Below are positions 47,320 through 55,894 of a stretch of 64,000 nt of DNA, in pieces (position 1 is the stretch's first letter; each line of letters begins with the position of its first letter). This stretch comes from Pseudomonas sp. St316. GTDB lineage: Bacteria; Pseudomonadota; Gammaproteobacteria; Pseudomonadales; Pseudomonadaceae. The DNA lies in contig NZ_AP021901.1 of NCBI RefSeq assembly GCF_018325905.1, positions 5,791,001-5,855,000 of the forward strand, given 5' to 3'. The position numbers and the translations under genes are program-made. The notes under the pieces were generated by a model, which searched no databases, had not been told where the DNA came from, and was given only the letters and a program-made list of their open reading frames with translations.

Positions 47320-47664
47320 ATGACCGCACCCATCACCGTCCTGCGCGACACCCATCCGCTGCCCGTACTCGACGCCTGCAAATGGGAAAAACTCGAAGGG
47401 GACCCGCACACCGTCAACCTCAACGCCTACACCAGCGAAGACGGCAGCAAGATCATGGGCACCTGGATCTGTACACCTGGCAAATGGCGTGTGGACTACG
47501 TGAAGTGGGAATACTGCCATTTCCAGGAAGGCTACTGCATCATCACACCAGATGGCATGGCGCCGATCCATTTGCGCGCAGGTGACATCTTCGTCGTCGA
47601 GCCAGGCATGAAAGGCACTTGGGAAGTGGTCGAGACCGTGCGCAAATATTTCGTGTTTGCCTGA
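47320..47664 (+). CDS. Small cupin-domain protein
   Basis: 114 residues from ATG 47320 (GGAG five bases upstream). A single cupin barrel of the Cupin_3 type (GTWICTPGKWRVDYVKWEYC; HFQEGYCIITPDG; LRAGDIFVVEPGMKGTWEVV). Such proteins are often annotated as ureidoglycine-aminohydrolase-like, but the usual double cupin and purine-catabolism neighbours are absent. No substrate is assigned. Transcription ends at the REP hairpin 47686-47777. Confidence 0.82.
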   Translation: MTAPITVLRDTHPLPVLDACKWEKLEGDPHTVNLNAYTSEDGSKIMGTWICTPGKWRVDYVKWEYCHFQEGYCIITPDGMAPIHLRAGDIFVVEPGMKGTWEVVETVRKYFVFA

Positions 47665-47685
47665 AACAAAAAACCGAGAGGCCCC

Positions 47686-47777
47686 TGTGGCGAGGGAGCT
47701 TGCTCCCGCTCGGCTGCGCAGCAGCCGCGTTTTAAGAGGTGCTTCGCACCTCAGCGGGAGCAAGCTCCCTCGCCACA
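47686..47777. repeat. Compound REP palindrome (BIME) between convergent genes
   Basis: Outer 25-bp arms tgtggcgagggagcttgctc... (47686-47710) and their exact inverse (47753-47777) enclose two further hairpins, cggctgcgcagcagccg and aggtgcttcgcacct. The whole can fold as a cruciform and lies between the cupin and mmsB stops. Confidence 0.92.
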
Positions 47778-47801
47778 AAAAGCTTCAGGGCACCGCAGGT
47801 T

Positions 47802-48689
47802 TTACTGCGGCTTGCGATAGCTGTTCACAATCGCCGAAAAGTCCTTGCCGCCCTCGCCCCGCTGGCTCATCGCCTGATACAACTGCTGCGCCACCGCCCC
47901 CAGCACCACCGGCTGATGGGCCTGCCGCGCGGCCTCGGTCGCCAGGCCCAGGTCCTTGAGCATCAGGTCGGCACCAAAGCCCCCTGTATAGCCACGGGAC
48001 GCCGGCGCCGTTTCGATCACGCCCGGCCATGGGTTGTAAGTGTCCGAGCTCCAGCAACGCCCGGTGGAACTGTTGATGATGCCGGCCAGCACCTGGGTGT
48101 CGATGCCCAAGGCATCGCCCAAGGCCATGGCTTCGCTGACGCCCACCATGGAAATTCCCAGCAGCAGGTTGTTGCAGATCTTGGCGATCTGCCCGGTGCC
48201 GACTTCGCCACAATGCACGATGTTACGGCCCATTTGCGCCAGCACCGGTTGCAAGGTGGCGAACAACTCGGTCGTGGCGCCGACCATGAAGGTCAACGTG
48301 CCCGCCGCCGCACCGCCGGTGCCGCCCGAGACCGGTGCATCGGCCATCGCCACCCCTTGTTTCGCGGCAGCAGCCGCCACGTCGCGGGCGGTTTGTGGAT
48401 CGATGGTGCTACAATCCACGGCCGGCGTGCCGGCGGCGATGCCGGCCAGCACGCCGTCGTCACCCAGCCAGACACTGCGCACATGGGCGGCGGCCGGCAG
48501 CATGGTGATCACCAACCCGGCGCCCTGGGTCGCATCGCGCGGCGATGCGCTGATCGTGCCGCCCAATGCCGCCAGCTCGGCCAATACCGTCTGGTTCAGG
48601 TCGAACAGATTCAACGAATGGCCGGCCTTGAGCAGGTTGCGCGCCATGGGCGCTCCCATGTTGCCAAGGCCGATAAAGGCGATCTTCAT
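47802..48689 (-). CDS. mmsB: 3-hydroxyisobutyrate dehydrogenase MmsB
   Basis: A 295-residue NAD-dependent dehydrogenase that oxidises 3-hydroxyisobutyrate to methylmalonate semialdehyde in valine catabolism. The N-terminal Rossmann motif is FIGLGNMGAPMARNLLKAGH. The substrate-binding motif is DAPVSGGTGGAAAGTL, and the catalytic Lys lies in GQIAKICNNLLLGISM. AAGGAG overlaps the mmsA stop, 10 bp before the ATG, so the gene is the second in a coupled mmsA-mmsB operon. Confidence 0.95.
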   Translation of the reverse strand: MKIAFIGLGNMGAPMARNLLKAGHSLNLFDLNQTVLAELAALGGTISASPRDATQGAGLVITMLPAAAHVRSVWLGDDGVLAGIAAGTPAVDCSTIDPQTARDVAAAAAKQGVAMADAPVSGGTGGAAAGTLTFMVGATTELFATLQPVLAQMGRNIVHCGEVGTGQIAKICNNLLLGISMVGVSEAMALGDALGIDTQVLAGIINSSTGRCWSSDTYNPWPGVIETAPASRGYTGGFGADLMLKDLGLATEAARQAHQPVVLGAVAQQLYQAMSQRGEGGKDFSAIVNSYRKPQ

Positions 48690-48699
48690 GTCCGGCTCC

Positions 48700-50226
48700 T
48701 TAACGCAGGTTGATGGTGGTGTTCACACCGTCGTTGACGCTGTCATCATCGAACCAGCGTGCGGTCACGGTCTTGGTCTGAGTGTAGAACTGCACCACCT
48801 GTTTGCCGTACGGACCCAGGTCGCCGAGTTTCGAACCGCGGGAACCGGTGAAGCTGAAGAACGGCACCGGCACCGGGATCGGGATGTTGATACCCACCTG
48901 GCCGACGTCGATTTCGCTCTGGAACTTGCGCGCCGCTGCGCCACTTTGGGTGAACAGGCCGGTGCCGTTGCCGAATGGGTTGGCGTTGACCAGGGCAATC
49001 GCCTGATCCAGGGTCTCGACTTCCAGCACCACCAGCACCGGGCCGAAGATTTCTTCGGTGTAGATACGCATGTCGGTGGTCACGCCGGAAAACAAGGTCG
49101 GACCAACGAAATTGCCCTGCTCGAAACCCGGCACGCTGATGCCACGACCATCGAGCTCCAGCTTCGCCCCTTGCTGCACGCCACTCTCGATCAATTCGAG
49201 GATCCGTGCCTTGGCGCGCTTGGAAATCACCGGGCCGACGTCCGTGCCCGGCTCGCTGCCGGCGTTGACCTTGAGCTTCTGCGCCAGGGCCTTGAGCTCC
49301 GGCAACCACTGCTTGGCAGCGCCCACCAGCACCACCACGGAGGTGGCCATGCAACGCTGGCCCGCCGCGCCGAAACCGGCGCCGACCAAGGCGTTGAGCG
49401 TCTGCTCACGATTGGCATCGGGCAATACCACCGCGTGGTTCTTGGCGCCCATCATCGATTGCACGCGCTTGCCGTGACGACCCGCCAGGTCATACACGTG
49501 GGTGCCAACCGCCGTCGAGCCGACGAACGAAACCGCCTTGATGTCCTTGTGGGTGCAAAGCGCATCCACCACGTCCTTACCGCCGTGCACCACGTTGAGC
49601 ACCCCCGCCGGCACACCGGCCTCGATGGCCAACTCCACCAGCAGCATGGTCGACAGCGGGTCCTGTTCCGAGGGCTTGAGCACAAAGGTATTGCCGCAAG
49701 CGATGGCCATCGGGAACATCCACAGCGGAATCATCGCCGGGAAGTTGAACGGGGTAATGCCCGCGCACACCCCAATCGGCTGGCGCAGCGTGTAGGTATC
49801 AACGCCACCGGCGACGTTCTCGGCGAACTCGCCCATCTGCAGGGTGCCGATGGAACAGGCGTGCTCGACCACTTCCAGGCCGCGAAAAATATCGCCCTCG
49901 GCATCCGCAATGGTCTTGCCCTGTTCGGCGCTGAGCACCGCGGCGATGCGCTTGGAATGCTCGCGGATCAACGCCTGGAGCTTGAGCATGATGCGCATCC
50001 GCGCGCCGATGGGCGTCAGCTTCCAGGTCTGGAAAGCACGCTGGGCAGCGGCGATGGCCGCATCGACTTCCGACGCCGTGGCGAACGGAACCTTCGCCAG
50101 CACCTGCTGGGTGGCCGGGTTGACGATGTCGTGCCATTCGTTGGATTGGGATTCAACCCACTCGCCATCGATCAACAGTCTGACGGTTTGCAGGGTGGTA
50201 TCGCTGGGCGTAAGGGAAACGTTCAT
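48700..50226 (-). CDS. mmsA: Methylmalonate-semialdehyde dehydrogenase (CoA-acylating) MmsA
   Basis: 508 residues from ATG 50226 (GGAGG upstream). An aldehyde dehydrogenase of the MMSDH branch: cofactor loop [20 protein letters not shown], catalytic Cys in [18 protein letters not shown], and [20 protein letters not shown]. It converts methylmalonate semialdehyde with CoA and NAD to propionyl-CoA in valine degradation. Operon with mmsB downstream; a LysR gene is divergent and is its likely regulator. Confidence 0.95.
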   Translation of the reverse strand: MNVSLTPSDTTLQTVRLLIDGEWVESQSNEWHDIVNPATQQVLAKVPFATASEVDAAIAAAQRAFQTWKLTPIGARMRIMLKLQALIREHSKRIAAVLSAEQGKTIADAEGDIFRGLEVVEHACSIGTLQMGEFAENVAGGVDTYTLRQPIGVCAGITPFNFPAMIPLWMFPMAIACGNTFVLKPSEQDPLSTMLLVELAIEAGVPAGVLNVVHGGKDVVDALCTHKDIKAVSFVGSTAVGTHVYDLAGRHGKRVQSMMGAKNHAVVLPDANREQTLNALVGAGFGAAGQRCMATSVVVLVGAAKQWLPELKALAQKLKVNAGSEPGTDVGPVISKRAKARILELIESGVQQGAKLELDGRGISVPGFEQGNFVGPTLFSGVTTDMRIYTEEIFGPVLVVLEVETLDQAIALVNANPFGNGTGLFTQSGAAARKFQSEIDVGQVGINIPIPVPVPFFSFTGSRGSKLGDLGPYGKQVVQFYTQTKTVTARWFDDDSVNDGVNTTINLR

Positions 50227-50366
50227 GCTGGCCTCCGGGATTGTTCTTATAGAGAGCGCTGGTTCAGCAAAAACCAAGGTGCACAGGACACGCTTGGTGA
50301 TGAGACTGTTTTTGGAGTATAGATGTGCAAACTTCTAATAAGAACGCACATAAAAACCGGTCCAAC

Positions 50367-51314
50367 ATGCAAAAAAACATCACCTCCCTGGGGTCGCTCA
50401 ATTGGGACGACCTCAAGTTTTTCCTCGAAGTGGCCCGCACCCGCAAGGCCAGCACCGCGGCCAAACGCCTGGCCGTCGACTACACCACGGTGTCGCGACG
50501 CATCAGTTCGCTGGAAGCCTCATTGGGCACGTTGCTGTTCGAAAAATCCCGGACCAACGGTTTTGTCCTGACGGCCGAAGGCCAGCGCCTGCTGGGTTAC
50601 GCCGAATCGATCGAAAGCACCCTGCACATGGCCTGCGAACAGGTCTCAGGCTCCGGCGTCGCGCTGTCCGGCCACGTGCGCATGGGCTGCACCGAAGGCT
50701 TCGGCAGCTTCTTCATCACCCCGCAACTGAGCCATTTCGTCGACGCCTACCCGGCCATTTCGGTAGACATTCTTCCGCTGCCGCACTTCATCAGCCTCTC
50801 CAAGCGCGAAGCCGACATCGTCATCGCCCTCGAACGCCCCGAACATGGCCCGTATGTGTGCTGCAAATTGTGCGACTACCGGCTGCAGCTCTATGCCACC
50901 CAGTCCTACCTGGACAACCACCCACCCATCCAGCGCCCGGCAGACCTGGGCAAGCACTCATTCATCAGCTACGTGGATGACCTGGCGTTCAGTTCCGAAT
51001 TGCTCTACCTGGCCAACGTCCTGCCCGGCGCCAATGCCCACCTGCGCAGCACCAGCGTGATCGCGCAATTCGTGGCAGCGCAGCAAGGCCGCTCGCTGGC
51101 AATCCTGCCCTGCTTCCTCGCCGCCCAGGACCCACGGCTGCTGCCCGTGCTGCCGGAGGACATCACCGTCACCCGGCAGTTCTGGATGTACTGCCGGGAG
51201 GACTTGAGGAAGCTCAAGCGGATTACGTTGTTGTGGGATTACATTCGCGAGGTGACTGAACAGAACCAGCCACTGCTGATGGGCGCTAGCCGGGAGATGG
51301 TGTTCGCCGACTAG
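50367..51314 (+). CDS. LysR-family regulator divergent from mmsAB
   Basis: 315 residues from ATG 50367 (MQKNITSLGSLNWDDLKFFL). GTG 50325 is an alternative start 14 codons upstream with GGAG at 50314-50317. HTH RKASTAAKRLAVDYTTVSRR; effector domain from about residue 95. It faces mmsA across 140 bp, the classical LysR geometry, so it is the probable activator of valine catabolism here. The classical P. aeruginosa MmsR is an AraC-type protein, so this is a different regulator type. Its 3' end overlaps yfiB by 4 bp in a convergent gactagtc. Confidence 0.88.
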   Translation: MQKNITSLGSLNWDDLKFFLEVARTRKASTAAKRLAVDYTTVSRRISSLEASLGTLLFEKSRTNGFVLTAEGQRLLGYAESIESTLHMACEQVSGSGVALSGHVRMGCTEGFGSFFITPQLSHFVDAYPAISVDILPLPHFISLSKREADIVIALERPEHGPYVCCKLCDYRLQLYATQSYLDNHPPIQRPADLGKHSFISYVDDLAFSSELLYLANVLPGANAHLRSTSVIAQFVAAQQGRSLAILPCFLAAQDPRLLPVLPEDITVTRQFWMYCREDLRKLKRITLLWDYIREVTEQNQPLLMGASREMVFAD

Positions 51315-51814
51315 TCGGCGATGACCACGATGGCGACACGGCGGTTTTCGCTGCGGCCGCTGGCGGTGTCGTTGGAGGCGACCGGGTTGCTGCTGCCCAG
51401 GCCGCGCAGTTGGACGTTTTCTTCGCGCATGCCAACGCTTGTCAGCACCTTGCTCACGCTGGCGGCCCGGCGCATCGACAGCTGTTCGTTGTAGGCCTGG
51501 GAACCCGATGCGTCGGTATGACCATCGATGCGTACCCGCTCGATTCCCGCCCCCAGCAGTGCCTTGCCGATGCGCTCGACGATGTCGGTACTGGCCGGGT
51601 TGAGGTTTTCCACGTCACTGCCGAACAGGACCTTGCCCGACAGACCGAACGCCCAGCCATCGTCAGTCAACTCGAACCCTTGTTGCTTGAGTACGGCAAT
51701 TTGCGCCGGGGTCAGGCCTTTCTGCGGTGCCGTCTGGCAACCGCTCAGGGCCAGGACGGCGAGCAATAGAACCGCCGCGAACCAGCGCAGGGAAAATTGA
51801 GGGTATGAACGCAC
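51311..51814 (-). CDS. yfiB: YfiB, OmpA-domain lipoprotein of the YfiBNR system
   Basis: 167 residues from a GTG start at 51814 (CAGGAG upstream). Lipobox LALSGC leads to a short linker and an OmpA-type peptidoglycan-binding domain (RVRIDGHTDASGSQAYNEQL, then SMRRAASVSKVL). In P. aeruginosa YfiB sits in the outer membrane and sequesters YfiR, which releases the cyclase YfiN. It is third in the yfiR-yfiN-yfiB operon, 3 bp after yfiN. Confidence 0.92.
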   Translation of the reverse strand: MRSYPQFSLRWFAAVLLLAVLALSGCQTAPQKGLTPAQIAVLKQQGFELTDDGWAFGLSGKVLFGSDVENLNPASTDIVERIGKALLGAGIERVRIDGHTDASGSQAYNEQLSMRRAASVSKVLTSVGMREENVQLRGLGSSNPVASNDTASGRSENRRVAIVVIAD

Positions 51815-51817
51815 GAA

Positions 51818-53086
51818 TCAGCTCCTGGTTTGAAGATCAGCGACGGAGTGATCCGACCCCGCCGTAGGTTGACCGCCTCGGGCGAGGCGTTTGGCTTGGT
51901 ACATCGCCGCATCGGCGGCGTGGAGCAAGGTGCCTGGTGTGGCACCATCATCGGGGTAAACGGCAATGCCGATACTCAGAGACGTCAGCACTGAAGCATT
52001 GCCGGGCAATTGAATCGGCATTTCCATACTGACGATGATTTTTTCAGCGATCCGCTCGGCGTCCTCGGCCTTGTGCAGGGGGGCCAGCAGCACGGCGAAT
52101 TCATCGCCTCCCAGGCGAGCAACCAAGTCATCTTCACGCAACTGTGCCCGAACCCGGGTCGCCACGGCCGTCAGCACCGCGTCACCGGCAGCATGGCCGA
52201 AATTGTCGTTGATGCCCTTGAACCGGTCGCTGTCCAGGTACAACACGGCCACTTGCTCGTTGAGCTTGCTGGCGTTGCGCAAGGCACGGATCAGCCGTCC
52301 CTCGAAAAACGCCCGGTTCGGCAAACCGGTCAAGCTGTCGTGGCTGGCCTGGTGTGCCAGGGTTTCGTTTTCGCTTTGCAGGTGGGTCTGCCAGGACTCC
52401 AGTTCGTCGAGCAGTGCATTGAAGTCATTGGCCAGATTATCCAGTTCGGCGATGGCGGCCGGCGGCACTCGCCGGTCCAGGGCCCGCTCGCTGCGTGCCG
52501 CGTGGGCCACTTCGGCCAGGCTGCGCAAGGGTCCGGTGATCGCCCGCAGCTGGCGCCGCGCCAGATAAAGCGCCACCCAGGCACTCACTGCCGTGCACAG
52601 GATGATTCCCGCCAGACCACTGAGCAAAAAGCGCAACAGGCTGCCGCCATGCCCCGCCAATACGATGCGACCTATGCTCTGCCCTTGGTGGAAGATCGGT
52701 AAGCTGATGGGCTTTTCCAAAAACGCCTTGGCAATGTGCATTTCCAATTCCGACAATAAACCGGTGTCCGGACGTTTCCAGCGCGCCAACAGGCGACCGT
52801 GCTCATTGAGCACCTGGGCATCGGCGACCTCCTCGGTGGAGGCAATCAAAGCCAGCGCCTCGGTGGCCGCCGCCGCGTCATCGAATACCACGGCCGCTTC
52901 CACGGTGTAGTTGATCGAGCGGGCGATCAGGTGCAGGTTGTGATCGGCGTAGACCCGCAACGCAAGCACACCCAGCAACGTCAGGGAAACACTGGCCATA
53001 GTGATCGCCACCAAAGCGACAATCAGGTGGCCGCGCCCGATGACCGAGCCCAGGGTGGAACGGATCCGCGACTTGGACAGGCTCAT
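51818..53086 (-). CDS. yfiN: YfiN (TpbB), membrane diguanylate cyclase
   Basis: A 422-residue inner-membrane protein. TM1 is near residues 20-45, followed by a periplasmic sensor region, TM2 (FLLSGLAGIILCTAVSAWVA), HAMP, and a GGDEF domain with intact active site ARLGGDEFAVLL. The inhibitory RxxD motif (REDD) stands five residues before it. It makes c-di-GMP and is held off by periplasmic YfiR. ATGA overlap with yfiR ensures coupled translation. Confidence 0.94.
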   Translation of the reverse strand: MSLSKSRIRSTLGSVIGRGHLIVALVAITMASVSLTLLGVLALRVYADHNLHLIARSINYTVEAAVVFDDAAAATEALALIASTEEVADAQVLNEHGRLLARWKRPDTGLLSELEMHIAKAFLEKPISLPIFHQGQSIGRIVLAGHGGSLLRFLLSGLAGIILCTAVSAWVALYLARRQLRAITGPLRSLAEVAHAARSERALDRRVPPAAIAELDNLANDFNALLDELESWQTHLQSENETLAHQASHDSLTGLPNRAFFEGRLIRALRNASKLNEQVAVLYLDSDRFKGINDNFGHAAGDAVLTAVATRVRAQLREDDLVARLGGDEFAVLLAPLHKAEDAERIAEKIIVSMEMPIQLPGNASVLTSLSIGIAVYPDDGATPGTLLHAADAAMYQAKRLARGGQPTAGSDHSVADLQTRS

Positions 53087-53658
53087 GGTACTGCCGGCCT
53101 GCGACGGGAAAGCTGCAGAACGCTCGGATGGATACGCACGCCACTGCGCGCTACCGAGTCGAGGTTGACCTCGAACGATACCTGCTCATCACCGACCCGC
53201 AGACAGAACAGGCTACCCACGGTGCACTGGTCACCGCCCTCGCTGATGCTCAACACGGGCTTGCCAATCAGGGAGTCAAACAGACGGGTGCGCTCGTCGC
53301 TGGTCAGCCTGCCGATGTAGACGGCGTTGCAATCCGTAGCGATGTTGGGGTGATCGGCCAGCAATCGCTGCACGGTCACTGGTCGACCGGTGGCCTGGGT
53401 GGTGCCTTTGACCAAGTCGTCGGTGTATTGAGTCGGGCCCACGATGCACAGTTGCAACTGCGCAGGCTCCACTGGCCAGCGTGCATAGCTGAGAATGCCC
53501 AAGACGACTTGAGTGACCGATTCGGCCCGCTGTTCAGCCCGGCTCGTGGATGGCGGGTCTTCGGCAACCACCACAGGCGACAGCAACCACAGAAGACCGG
53601 CAAGCAGATAATGCCCCCAGTCCTTGCTGCGCACCGCCTCCCACACCGCCACTTTCAT
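53083..53658 (-). CDS. yfiR: YfiR, periplasmic repressor of YfiN
   Basis: 191 residues from ATG 53658. Signal peptide near HYLLAGLLWLLSPVVVAEDP, then the YfiR domain (VVLGILSYARWPVEPAQLQL; CIVGPTQYTDDLVKG; CNAVYIGRLTSDERTRLFDS). Cys pairs (CIVG, DCNAV, DQCTV, FCLRV) match the redox-sensitive disulphides known in YfiR. First gene of yfiR-yfiN-yfiB. The 139-bp gap to recD upstream probably carries the promoter. Confidence 0.92.
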   Translation of the reverse strand: MKVAVWEAVRSKDWGHYLLAGLLWLLSPVVVAEDPPSTSRAEQRAESVTQVVLGILSYARWPVEPAQLQLCIVGPTQYTDDLVKGTTQATGRPVTVQRLLADHPNIATDCNAVYIGRLTSDERTRLFDSLIGKPVLSISEGGDQCTVGSLFCLRVGDEQVSFEVNLDSVARSGVRIHPSVLQLSRRRPAVP

Positions 53659-53797
53659 GGAAAATCTCTTGGCCACACGATAAGTGCCGGAACGATAGCA
53701 CAGTGTCAAAAAGCCAGCGAGCCGGCGTCCTACGGACATATCTGACAGAAAATAGCCAAAATCGTGACTCCGGCATTGAATCACGAAAACCGATCAT

Positions 53798-55894
53798 TCA
53801 GTCCTCACCCTCCAACTCCAACATGAGCCCGCTCAAGCGCTTGACCTTGCGCCGCACCGCCTCTTCGAACACCCCCGCTCGCGGCTCTATCAGGCTGAAC
53901 CATTGCTTGCCCCGGGTAATGGCGGTGTACACCAGTTCCTTGGTCAGTACCGGGTTCAAGGCATCCGGAAGAATCAACGCGGTATGGGTGAATTCCGAGC
54001 CCTGGGATTTGTGCACCGTCATGGCATACACGGTTTCCACGTCATTCAGGCGACTGGGCAAGACGAAACGCACACCGCCCTGGCCATCGTTGCGCGGGAA
54101 CGCGACCCGTAGGACCTGTTTGCCGGCATCGGGCCCATCACGCTCGGGCAGCTTGAGGGCAATACCGATATCGCCGTTCATCAGCCCCAGCCCATAGTCG
54201 TTACGGGTCATCAGCACCGGACGCCCTTCGTACCATTGGTGATCGCTGTCGATAAGGCGAGCCTTGAGCAATGCCGCGGTGATTCGCTGGTTCAGCCCTT
54301 CGACGCCCCACGGACCTTTGCGCACTGCACAGAGCAATTGGAACTCGTCGAAAGCCACCAGGACTTCCCGGGCCCAATCGGCCCAGCAGCGGTCTTCCAG
54401 CGGGCGGGAAATGGCTGGGCGTTGCTGCCGTAGCAGGCCCAGGTAATGCCGATACCCCTGGGGCCCTTCCGGCTTGCCGTCGAGCAACAGTTTTTCCAGT
54501 TTTGTATCGTGTTCACTCGTCAATTTCAGGGAAGACAGATCGGCGTACTGCCCTTGTTCCAGTAGCTGACGGGCTTTTTCAGGCTGCTGCTGGTTGACCC
54601 AGCGAGCCAGTTGACCGATCCCGCTGCCTTCGCCGAAGCGCCGGGAATGCCTGAGCATGACCACTTGCTGTGCCAGGGGATGAGTGCCGTCGAGATCCTG
54701 TTGCAGGTCACTGGCCGCCAGGTTTTCACCACTGACGGACTCAAGCCAGGCTCGGGTTCGGGGGCTGTACCAGCCGTCCTCGGCGTCTCGACACAGATCC
54801 CCCAGCACCGCACCGGCCTCCACAGAGGCCAACTGGTCCTTGTCCCCCAGCAACACCAACCGTGCATGGGCCGGCAGGGCATCCAGCAGATTGGCCATCA
54901 TCTCAAGGTCAATCATCGACGCTTCATCGACCACCAGCACATCCAGAGGCAAGCGATTGCCTGCATGGTGGCGAAAATGCCGGGTACCGGGGCGGCTGCC
55001 CAGCAAACGATGGACTGTCGTGACGTCGCAGGGAATGCGTTCGCGCACGGCGTCGTCCACATCCAGGGTCTGGACCTGCTGGCTGATGGATTCGGTCAGG
55101 CGCGCCGCCGCCTTGCCAGTGGGCGCGGCCAGGCGAATGCGCAGCGGCTTCCCGGCCTCGACGGCCGGAGCCTGGAGCAGGGCCAGCAGGCGCACAACGG
55201 TGGTGGTCTTGCCCGTGCCCGGGCCGCCGGTCACGATGCTGAAGGCCCCGCGGGTCGCCAGCGCGCAGGCCAGTTTCTGCCAATCGATCGGGCCGCTGGC
55301 ATTGGCCGGCCCGAACAACCCATCCAAACGCTCGCGCAGGTCACCGGGCGCCGCTTCATGCTCGATAAGCCGTTGGCGCAGCGCTTCATCGATCCGTCGT
55401 TCATACCCCCAGTAACGGCGCAGATAAAGACGTTTGCCAGACAACACCAACGGACGTTGCTGCGCCTCTTCGCTCCCATCCACGGCCAGCGCCACCAGAC
55501 GACTGGACGCCAGGACCTTGCACCAATGGACGCCGTCCAGTGTCGCCAATAGTTTCGATGGCAACAGCATCACGCCAGTCTGCAGGTCACCCTCGGGAGG
55601 CAGCGACAGCGCAAAATCCGGTTCCTTGAGGGTCTCGAACACATCCAGGCAAACATGGCCGTGCCCCAGTTGATGGCTGGTCAACGCAGCGGCGAGCAGG
55701 ACCAAAGGATCATCGTCGGGCGCCAACTCATGGAGGAACGCCACGAATGCCTTGTCCAGGGCGCGCAACCAGCCGCGCTCGACCCAGCGCGTCAGTAACA
55801 ACAGCAGGTCTTGCGCACGGCTCAAGGGCGCCAACTCCACCAGGCTTTCGTCGTCGGACGATTTGGGCAGCAGGTCGGCAAAAGAACGACTCAT
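53798..55894 (-). CDS. recD: RecD, exonuclease V alpha subunit (5'-3' helicase)
   Basis: A 698-residue SF1B helicase. Walker A is TGGPGTGKTTTVVRLLALLQ, followed by VDEASMIDLEMMANLLDALP and the C-terminal motif YAMTVHKSQGSEFTHTALIL. It partners RecB and RecC in the double-strand-break repair nuclease. It is the last gene of recC-recB-recD and overlaps the recB stop by ATGA. The length is typical for Pseudomonas, somewhat longer than the E. coli protein. Confidence 0.96.
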   Translation of the reverse strand: MSRSFADLLPKSSDDESLVELAPLSRAQDLLLLLTRWVERGWLRALDKAFVAFLHELAPDDDPLVLLAAALTSHQLGHGHVCLDVFETLKEPDFALSLPPEGDLQTGVMLLPSKLLATLDGVHWCKVLASSRLVALAVDGSEEAQQRPLVLSGKRLYLRRYWGYERRIDEALRQRLIEHEAAPGDLRERLDGLFGPANASGPIDWQKLACALATRGAFSIVTGGPGTGKTTTVVRLLALLQAPAVEAGKPLRIRLAAPTGKAAARLTESISQQVQTLDVDDAVRERIPCDVTTVHRLLGSRPGTRHFRHHAGNRLPLDVLVVDEASMIDLEMMANLLDALPAHARLVLLGDKDQLASVEAGAVLGDLCRDAEDGWYSPRTRAWLESVSGENLAASDLQQDLDGTHPLAQQVVMLRHSRRFGEGSGIGQLARWVNQQQPEKARQLLEQGQYADLSSLKLTSEHDTKLEKLLLDGKPEGPQGYRHYLGLLRQQRPAISRPLEDRCWADWAREVLVAFDEFQLLCAVRKGPWGVEGLNQRITAALLKARLIDSDHQWYEGRPVLMTRNDYGLGLMNGDIGIALKLPERDGPDAGKQVLRVAFPRNDGQGGVRFVLPSRLNDVETVYAMTVHKSQGSEFTHTALILPDALNPVLTKELVYTAITRGKQWFSLIEPRAGVFEEAVRRKVKRLSGLMLELEGED

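Noticed and set aside
48040..50322. 760-codon plus-strand frame opposite mmsA/mmsB
   Set aside because: Histidine- and arginine-rich antisense shadow; mmsA and mmsB on the minus strand have complete catalytic motifs.
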